Positions 55,520 through 64,000 of a stretch of DNA of 64,000 nt are shown piece after piece. The DNA comes from Polytrichum commune (taxonomy: Eukaryota > Streptophyta > Polytrichopsida > Polytrichales > Polytrichaceae). Where the stretch lies: the NCBI GenBank assembly GCA_950295325.1, contig OX485803.1:48993554-49057553 (forward strand), written 5' to 3'. Under the pieces are notes generated by a model. That model saw nothing but the letters and a program-made list of their open reading frames with translations, searched no databases and was not told where the DNA came from. Position 1 is the first letter of the stretch; the number at the start of each line of letters is the position of its first letter. A program made the translations under genes and the position numbers.

Positions 55520-56679
55520 ATCCCGGGTCGGTTCAAGGTGGGTTTAGGGTGTGGTGCGTTATGTATTTCAGTATTTGTCAGTTCGTGTGGCAACACTCAA
55601 GGCTTAGTGTAGATAGCTTTTTAGATTGGGTTCCAATTAAGAAAACCACACAGGGAAGACCAAATGAGTGTCAGGTGTTACATCTAGGGATCACCATTGA
55701 GTTAGTTGATAGATTACAAGAGAATTAGGATATATTTAGGACAACAAACACAGGGAAGAAGACTTCTAGAGCGAGTTTTAGGATTGATTCAATTAAGGTT
55801 GAGGGTCACTCACAGCAGTACATGCAATTGATCAGTCACTCCCTCACAACCCACTCTCATCAGTAACATCACTCTTATAATGTGTTTTGCAATTCAGGGA
55901 GTCACAGCTCAGCAATTGTCATTTGGTTACGCCATAGTCTTAGAAAACCCAAGGCATGAACTCCTTGGGTGAACCATAGTCTCTTCAGTAAAGTAACCAA
56001 GTACCAAAAGACCACACCACAATTAGTAAGAATATCATGTTCACAAATGACTCCTCTTATGGTTAAGTGATTGATTTAATTTAATTAAATAAAGACCACA
56101 GAAATGAATTATTTCCTTAGTCAGTTTTAGACTTAACACTATCACAGTGGAATTGAATGCATTAAAATAAATTATTAAAATTAACAAAAGTCTAACGTGT
56201 GACAGTAACCTAGTGACCGAGTCTAAGCGAAGTGAACTAAACCGGACCGGGACCGTAAGAGTCTAATCGGTAGGACCATAGTCTGCACGGCACGGCCATA
56301 GTCTAGTCACCAGTAACAGTCACAAGTAACCAGTGTCAAGTCACGTCTCATAGAGAGGGCCATAGTCTTAGTAACCAGTAACCAGTAACCAAGTCAGCGT
56401 CTTGTTCTCGGACTTGGAGGTGGCACCTTCTCCTTATATACTTGCCTTACCAGTCTCTCCCAAACCATATGGGTTAAAGGGGCTTACCTCTTCGCCGCAA
56501 CTACACCACCTCTCTTCACGATCAGTTGCGTCGGCTTCACCAAGGTAATTTGCAGGGCGATCTCTATCGCCTTCTTTATATTTCGAGATTAATCTTGTAA
56601 TCCCGCAGACTCCATAGCTTAAAGTTCCTCCTTTCTTTAATCCTTGGGTTGTTGTGTTGATTAACCTCACTCCATAATT
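55520..56679. other. Intergenic with a recurring CCATAGTCT motif and AGTAACC repeats
   Basis: CCATAGTCT occurs at 55932, 55974, 56275, 56296 and 56360, and an (AGTAACC)n run lies at about 56371-56392. The frame at 56434-56724 (-) is open but unrecognised. No gene model is supported. Confidence 0.45.
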
Positions 56680-56905
56680 GGGGAGATTTTCGGACACAAT
56701 CGACTGAGTCTCGAGAATCTGCAAGTCTCACCAGTTACAGAATAACCTCCTTCGATTTTTCCTTGATTGAATTGGAGAGTATTCTGTGAATCCCTCTGGA
56801 GCGTCCGGTGATTCTTTTGCAGTCTTGAACTTCAACTTGTTAATTCCCAAACTCACTGAATCATCTGTAACTACCTACTGGTTCTCTCCGATCATTATTT
56901 CCATG
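56680..56905 (+). repeat. Dispersed repeat family B, copy 2
   Basis: GGGGAGATTTT, ACACAATCG, AGTCTTGAACTTCAACTTGT, CCCAAACTCACTGAATCATC and TGGTTCTCTCCGATCATT appear in the same order as at 13661-13881. Confidence 0.75.
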
Positions 56906-58791
56906 ATCTCAATCTCTTCTCGAGGATTAAAACGCACAGCGAACTGGTTAGGATTCTCCCCTCTTGAACTACTCGACTGGGCATTCCTAAAGGTACAGTC
57001 TTCCTTTCACAGGTTTTAGATCTCAACGTGCACACTTATTGGAATCATGAATTATGTGAGAAGTTGTTGCTTAGGCATTTGCTCTGACTTCACATGAGAT
57101 AGCTCAGGTTCGCCACAGCCAAGTCACTTGGCCGATCACACCCAAAGAAAAGTAGTGTCACTCCTACAAGTTTCATTCACTTCACTGCCAAGGGAGACGA
57201 CACACTACTCGCCATTACTTCTCACTGTACTCATAAGATTAAGGGTAGTTACTTCACTCCTTTCTCAAGAGAAATTCACCGCACCATCATACTCAGACTC
57301 AAACAGATATTAGAATTCTATATCCGAGGTTCTCTCAGACTTATTCTGCAAGACCACTTCAATGTGTGGACAATTATTCTCGATTAAAGTAGGTGTTCAC
57401 ACTTCTGAAACCTACGAATATGTTGCAACATCAACTGCAGTAGCACGGTGACAGAAACTCCCTCTGACATTCTATGCACCAGACAGAGGGACACTTACAA
57501 ACTATCGCAATTTCCTTTGACAGGATTCAAGACACAATCCGTGTATCTTCTCAAACAATCTCCTTTCACCGGATTACATTGTTAAAGCACCTCCTCGTAC
57601 TTAGATACATTCACCACACGACTTATTACAACTAGAGGCTTTCAGGACAATTCATGGAATTCCATTCACTTCAATGAACCCGGAAGGATCTCTTCCTTCT
57701 CAGAAGAGACTCAACATTCCCACAAGCAATTCCTCTCAATTCCCTTGAGAGAAACAACCACACATCAAGACTCACTCCCTTCACAGGAATAAGGTATCAT
57801 AAATTCAATCTGGATTCTTCCCGAACCAGGAAAGTACACTTTTAGTGTAAACGATTCACGACCAGCACCAACACAACATTTTTAATCCTCACACACACAA
57901 GTAATAATATAGCTTCACGCTTATGATATTATGTAGAGTAAAATGTACATTCAAAAGGGCTTCACGCCCAAGCTAGACTCGCTCAAAAACTGCAAGACAA
58001 GGGAGACTCTCTTCTCGAGAGGAACTACTTTCTCCTCTTTTTCTTCTCCTCTATATCCCCTGAACTAGCTTCCTTGCCTCTTGGGGCCAGATTTCATAAG
58101 TCTCTTCGACTTGGTCACATGTCTATTGCCCTGCCCAAAAGACTCTTCCTCTTGGAACTGTTTCATATGAACTAAATGTCTCACCCTTAGCTCATTTCGG
58201 ATAATTGGTCACTAATAACTTACTTTAGTGTCTATTTCACATTTCAAGTGTCGATATGAATTCACATCCTATCAAAATCCTAAAATGACTATTCTGAGAC
58301 CAAAAAGTTGTACCACACTTAGACATTGCCATTGGGTTTGAATGTATTAATGCTATATGGTAATATGGAAGAATGGCGAAGTTGAGCGTGTTTATATTTG
58401 CCCTATTGGCTTGGACTAACTGTAGTCATGAATTTATAATAAAAAAACATAAAAAATGCCTCAAAATTTGCTGAATACTTTAAAATGCATTTTAGATGTG
58501 TATTTTAAAATAAATTAAAAAGAAATGCACCACTAATCATTACCCATGACAAGAAAAAGAAAATATTGGTTGATTGTAATTTACTTCACCAGTCTTGGTG
58601 ATACTATGTTATCCACCAGTGAATGCTGGCTTGTGGACTCCCAGGGTGCTTGATGAACGTCCAACTCTCCTAGTGTGGTTTCGGAGTAACTCTCCAATGT
58701 TGTATCAAATCTACACAGAGCATTTCTCTATCGAAAAGTTTAACAAAGTTCTAGAGTAACTTTCTAGAGTGATCCGAAGGAAACTCCCATA
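56906..58791. other. Intergenic, possibly retroelement-derived, no gene
   Basis: Moderately GC-balanced CA/TC-rich sequence to about 58.1 kb, then AT-rich. No domain-bearing frame. The last ~190 bp would be the leader of the Copia remnant at 58792-58968. Confidence 0.4.
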
Positions 58792-58804
58792 CGCTTTGAT
58801 ACCA
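58792..58804 (-). other. Primer-binding site of a second Copia-type element
   Basis: The minus strand reads TGGTATCAAAGCG, a close match to the 3'-end-complementary initiator tRNA-Met site (TGGTATCAGAGC) of most plant Copia elements. It directly abuts the LTR at 58805. Confidence 0.75.
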
Positions 58805-58968
58805 TGATAGAACATACACATGTAACTTGTGTGTTCAAGTGTTATCTGTATTGATGAATAGTGCCCATATATACATCCTCAGTGAGGTGGTAATTTAAAC
58901 AACTAATAATATAATGTCGCAACCCTTGCTAGCCCCCTTAATAATGTTGAAAATTTTCATTTCTAACA
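58805..58968 (-). repeat. LTR of a second Copia-type element (164 bp)
   Basis: On the minus strand it begins TGTTAGAAATGAAAATTTTC and ends TATGTTCTATCA, with TG...CA ends and the common plant Copia start TGTTAGAAAT. The primer site follows with no spacer. No gag-pol is found to the left, so only an LTR and a leader remain. Confidence 0.7.
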
Positions 58969-61010
58969 AATGTTACGAGTGCTAATCCTTAGCATTCCAC
59001 CATGTTAATGGTTAGTTCCTCCTATCCCGGACCTTATAGTTCATAAGAGGAAAACCAACCCTCCTACTTTGCTTTCGAGATTCACACCTTAATCGGTAAC
59101 CAATTCTTAGATGTAGACTTCCATCTATGGAAGTCCAATCTTATGTTGATCATTGCATTGCCAGAGCAACACTACAACAACCCGAACCATACTAGGCAAC
59201 TATGACCTCACAATGGACCAAAGCCCATGGAGGCCGTGCCATTCTGCCTCGGATGGGTGAGGCCGCACCACCTCACCCATATAAGCCTCTAGGACTCTAC
59301 GCGAGGCCCCTACCCCACCGTCAAGAAATCTTTTGTCTCTCTACCAAGAGTTGGGGCCAAGTAGACATTTTCCCTTAGCCGGAGGGCCTAGAAGTCCCCA
59401 GCAGCTTCAGACCATCATAACTTCCTTGTATGATGTCTGATGCGATCAAGTGACCACTCCATCTACGCTTCACGTAGATGCCGATGGAATCCCACTTGCT
59501 CCATTCGGGCAAGTATTGGGGAAGTTATGCTTGTGTAAACCTTGGCACCCCAAGAGGCACTCCCATGCCACTGCTGTACCAGGGCACTGTCCCGAGACAA
59601 CGCCCCACTCAAATTGTCATAACTCCTAGCTCACACCTCCAATTGAGATGTTCTTGAGCATTCTAGAATCTACACGCCATAAGCTACGCATAGCTCATGG
59701 CCTTACCCTCGTGCCTCCTAGTCTCCATGGGTGGGAGGCGTTCCCAACGCCCGGGGCCCTCACCCACACTAGGATCACTTGGGCCCTCTCACCAACGGCG
59801 CCACAAGTCCCGGGTGTCACTCCGGGGTCTCCCTTGTACCCATGGTGGTTCGGACACTCCTCATGGAGAGGTGCGCGACATATAAGGTGGGTTAATAATT
59901 ATAACACTAATTTCCTAATCTATCTTGGGAAATAAAAGATCCTGGGTAATCCTATGCTAAGGTAACTATGACATAGCAAGGTTGTTCAACCAGTTTTGAC
60001 AAACAACTGTCTATCAAACCATCCATAAATGATGCTTTTTATCTTTACCACCAGAAGCAGACTCTATATAAACCACTTCTAAACCCTAGTGTGCATTTCA
60101 AGGCCAAAAAAAAACCACTCCGAACCTTTTTGCCCTCATTGGGATCCAAATGTTTGCTTCAAATCTCCAAAAGCAAAGTCTCTAAGAAATCATACCATGT
60201 CTCCAAATTCTACCATGTTCATAGGATGTTCACATCAATTGATATAACAATTCAGTCACATAATATCACAAGCACCAAATAATGCTCTTTTTCTTCACCA
60301 CGAAGAGCAGACTCAGCCATTCCTAAGCTCTACATCACAAGCCAATTCTAAAGCTATTCTTCGTAACATATAAAGTTGGGATATTGAATGCAGACCTGTC
60401 CAAAATGTATAGAAATCCATGAGCCCAACATTTAGGGTTTAACAAGTTGAAGTAAACTCTGCTTCCTACTGCGATTTGCTATCATCTAGACTAAGACAAA
60501 AGCAATACAAATACATGCTGCACACTGTGAAGACCAAACCACTAATGCATACATACAAGATAGAAACAACAAGAGGGACTTGACTTTCGGGTCTTCTCTG
60601 CAATTTGCACAAAAAAATGGCCAGATTTTGTTGAGTTCCTTAGCTCCCAATCACCAAGAAAACTCTCATCTCAAGAAACTCTAATCTCAAGAAAACCAGC
60701 AAACCTTAGCCCACGAGTCACGGCTATCAACAGATTCTTGTCCTAATCCAAGACCACCCACACAAGTTCAGTCGAAGCAACAACCCAACCTTCAAGATTG
60801 CAAACCAACCAGGAGATATTTTAAGCACATTAGCAATTCCGCACACCCTAACCCTCCACACACAAAAGATCTCCAGCTTTCCTCAAGATTCAACAACCCC
60901 AACACTCTTATGACAAGAATTTAACAAACTTCCAAGTTTGCCAAAGATCTCAGATCTCAAAGACCTCTGAAATCTCATTTTTCAAATCCGAAGTGAGGAG
61001 GGAGAGGAGG
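58969..61010. other. Intergenic, low-copy-looking, no gene
   Basis: Short frames only. Two related ~70-bp segments near 60028-60100 and 60276-60350 share AA(A/T)AATGCT, CACCA and AGCAGACTC. The first contains a TATA-like CTCTATATAAACC at 60062. No downstream gene supports a promoter. Confidence 0.4.
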
Positions 61011-61216
61011 GAACAATGAACGGGGAGAACCAACCGCTAGTTACAAATGAACCGGCTGAGTTTAAGAAATAACCACTTGAAGTTCATTACTGATCATTTT
61101 AGAGGAATCTGTAGAATATACCTCAAATTAGTTAAGAAACCGAAAGATCACAACATGTAACCGTTCGGACTTGGAAACACTAGGGTTTTGACCGATTATG
61201 CCCCAAAATCTCCCCG
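61011..61216 (-). repeat. Dispersed repeat family B, copy 3 (inverted)
   Basis: The reverse complement carries CCGGGGAGATTTTGGGGCAT, GTTACATGTTG, CCTCTAAAATGATC, GAACTTCAAGTGGTTATTTC, AAACTCAGCCGGTTCA and GGTTCTCC, the same order as 13661-13881. Copies 1 and 3 are the closest pair. Confidence 0.75.
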
Positions 61217-64000
61217 GACACTGGGGGGTAAGAAGAGGAGGAATGGAGGAGAAGGGACTAGGTCTTCAAGGGACATTCTTTCACTATGTTTAATAATCTG
61301 AAACATGTATTAATGACATGGGTCAAAACATTCAAATGGTCAAGATGGGTCTCATTAAATCAAATTTTGGCTACACATAACTATTGTGTACTTGCTTTAT
61401 TGAATGGTATCAATGACTTATTGTTCTTTACTACCTACTTGTCTATTCACAACATTTAGAGGCAAGAGTCCTCCAAATTTTATGTTTTCGCAAGTCAAAC
61501 TCTATATTGGGCTTCCTAATGTTGGATATTTTACAACCTCTTCAACGATTGGGGAAATTTTATACACGAACCCTCTAATAACTAGTTGAGATGGGCCCCA
61601 ACCGGTTGGAACTTATTCTTTGTCAGTTCGGGTGGGATCCACCAAGTTGATCCAGTTCATTTCCCCCCACTTGGCATTTTAGCTCGGTTGAAATGTGGAT
61701 GTATAAAAAAACTAGGCGGTAAAAAAATTCGTTCAAATTAAATTTTGGCCAGTTTTTTTATTATTATTTAAATTTAAATTTAAAATAAACTAATTTCATT
61801 CACCAAAAACCCAATTCATCCTTAGCAGGAATCGAACTTTTTCAAATATCCCCCCCCCACCCTCATTGGGGCTAAGGATTTATAACCTTTCAAACCACCA
61901 ATGTCTTTAAAGAATCTGAGATTATGAGGATTAACAAATTCATCTTGCACATGTATTCTTATATACATCACAAGTAATAGAACAAAACCCAACAACAATA
62001 AAGTTCTTTAATCTATGAATGAATTCACATGATCCAATACAAAACATAAAAATACACATTTATGATCTTCTTATATTCTAAGATGATTTGAATATATAAA
62101 GAGCAAAAAAAGACTTATGTTAATAAAATAATCCAACTATAAAATAATTTATATTTCTTGCAAAACAAATGACAACAAATTAGTTGTCTTTTTGCTGAGG
62201 ACCAACAATTTAATAAAGAAATTGTTATGAATAAAAGAATAAATACATAAATTTGATGTTATTTTTTTACATTTCTCTGGCTTCATAAAACATTTCATGA
62301 CAACCTTCAATTGGCATTTTTAAGATAATCCACAAAACAATCTCCATAAATGTTATCGATATTTTATTCTTTTGTTTGGATTTTATGCAATTCTATACGG
62401 AAAATGTCCTCTCACAAGTCGTAATACTAATATATGGCATTCTAGGTATCTTAATAAATACTAATACATTTTCATATTTTACATTTAATGTATGTCTTCA
62501 AGTGATCATTGATCATATATTTTTGAAACTTTTGTCAAACCAATTAGTAGTTGCATATAATTTAAATATAAAAAATATTATCTTAATTACAACAAAATAT
62601 ATTAATGGGAGATTTTTTTTCCTCTAATATTATACTTAATTCCATATTGACCACATAACAACTTAAAATTAACAACCCCCAATTAGCCAAACCAACTTGT
62701 CTAGAAAACATATTTGTCGGATCCAATATATTAAATTTCAACATGTGTAAATGCCCTCAAAACCTGTAGTCTAATGCATTACACACCGCCAATGTAAATT
62801 ATTTTTTAAATGTTAATATATTTATCATATTTTATCATATTTTATCTAGAATAATTTCAACATTTTTTATACTTACATCATTTAATCTTGTTGAATAATA
62901 TCCTAAGTTATCCTCATTGAATGACCAAATATAAATATATAATATAATATCACGTTTATAATCACCATTTAAATCCATAATATTTGTAATGAAGAACATA
63001 TGAATTTGACCAATATCGGTCTTTACCACCAAATTTATTGTAATCATGTTTACAAATTTAATATGAAACACACGTGATAACATGAATAAGATATACAAAA
63101 TATTAAACAAAAAATAAGATATATAAATATACTTAAACATGCAATATCTTGTAAATATATAAGACCCAACTCTATCATTCATAACATCTTTATCACAATC
63201 TTCTATAAGAAATTATACAAGGTAATTACAGCTTGCCACCGTGACAACTGTCTAATTTTTTGGTATCATATTAAATATTTTTTAGATTTAGTAAAAAATT
63301 ACTTAAAATAGAATAAATATATATTATCTTTTATACAATTATTAAAAATATATTGCCAATAAATTAATGAATGAATCTCATACTCCAAAACTTCCTTTGC
63401 CAGATAAATTTTTTACCACATTTATTGCTATTAAATGTGTTATATGTGCCACACAATAGACGGATGTAAGGAAAAAATTTATCTTCGTCTCTAATCAAAA
63501 TTAATTTTTTGCCAATCATGGTAGATTTTTTGGAACATAATTTTTAAAAACCATTCATTGTTTTCACCTAGATATTTTTCATTTAATTATATATAGGAAT
63601 TATATATATATAATATAAGATATATATAGGAATTAAGGCTGAAGAATTTTTTAGCTTTGAGAACACATCTTCCAAAACTTTGATTCTTATCTTTTGGTGT
63701 TTTTTTTTTGTTAATCTGAATTCATAGTAATTATTTTTATAAGATTTTCTCTAAGTTTGAAGACTTCTTGTTAAATATGTTTTGATCATATCCATCATAT
63801 TAATGCATCATCAAAGCCAAATTATATATTTTTGTTAAAATTTAAGTTTTGTTATTTTTTTTTTAATATTTCAAATACCATACATGCATTTTTTCATAAT
63901 TTATATGCAACAATCTAAAGAAATCACGAAAAGAAAGACCATCCTCAATAAAAACTAGTAAATATAATAAAATAACATATTATGGATATAAATGTAGACT
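61217..64000. other. AT-rich intergenic DNA to window end
   Basis: Strongly AT-rich from about 61.7 kb, with TA-rich tracts (about 63598-63632). The longest frames (62376-62627 + and 62835-63182 -) are Ile/Tyr/Phe/Asn-rich as expected from base composition. No gene, RNA or terminal repeat recognised. Confidence 0.45.

Noticed and set aside
60028-60100. TATA-like CTCTATATAAACC as a promoter
   Set aside because: No gene follows within several kilobases, and the segment is part of a small local repeat.
1-64000. CRISPR arrays, bacterial operons, riboswitches
   Set aside because: Nothing of the kind is visible; the window is intron-bearing plant nuclear DNA.

Overview
The window is nuclear DNA of a land plant. 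It has spliced plant-type genes with GT-AG introns, a telo-box leader, a germin-like gene, Copia and plant L1-type retroelements, and many short inverted-repeat elements. The lineage cannot be fixed from the sequence. A non-flowering plant (bryophyte or lycophyte grade) is a guess from gene divergence and element content.

Layout. Positions 1-6.7 kb hold a complete eight-exon gene for Elongator subunit 1 (ELP1, + strand). Positions 7.3-10.2 kb hold an unrecognised minus-strand reading frame, a decayed plus-strand reading frame and an intact single-exon minus-strand ORF of 324 aa. From 10.2 to 24.7 kb there is no recognisable gene, only AT-rich sequence with MITE-like elements, diverged duplications and microsatellites. 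From 32.2 down to 24.7 kb (minus strand) lies a complete sixteen-exon gene for mitochondrial delta-1-pyrroline-5-carboxylate dehydrogenase (P5CDH, ALDH12), with a pogo-like element upstream of it. From 36.2 to 37.6 kb is a two-exon germin-like protein gene, followed by two degenerate copies of its own 3' end.

From 38.35 to 53.98 kb is a nested insertion. A minus-strand Copia LTR retrotransposon with nearly identical LTRs is split inside gag by a 10.4-kb plus-strand LINE. The LINE is flanked by a 21-bp target-site duplication. It carries ORF1 (DUF4283-like region and CCHC knuckle), ORF2 (endonuclease, reverse transcriptase and zf-RVT, with one nonsense codon), an unrecognised third ORF of 674 aa, and a GC-rich 3' region with a 381-bp tandem repeat. 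From 54 to 64 kb the sequence is repeat-rich and AT-rich, with one further Copia LTR and primer-binding site.

The host genes are unrelated: tRNA wobble modification, proline catabolism and an apoplastic cupin. Most novelty lies in the mobile elements: the LINE third ORF, a Copia primer site matching the interior of initiator tRNA-Met, an 8-bp-TSD MITE family with perfect 15-bp ends, a pogo-like element with a recognisable HTH remnant, and a dispersed repeat lodged in introns of both ELP1 and P5CDH.
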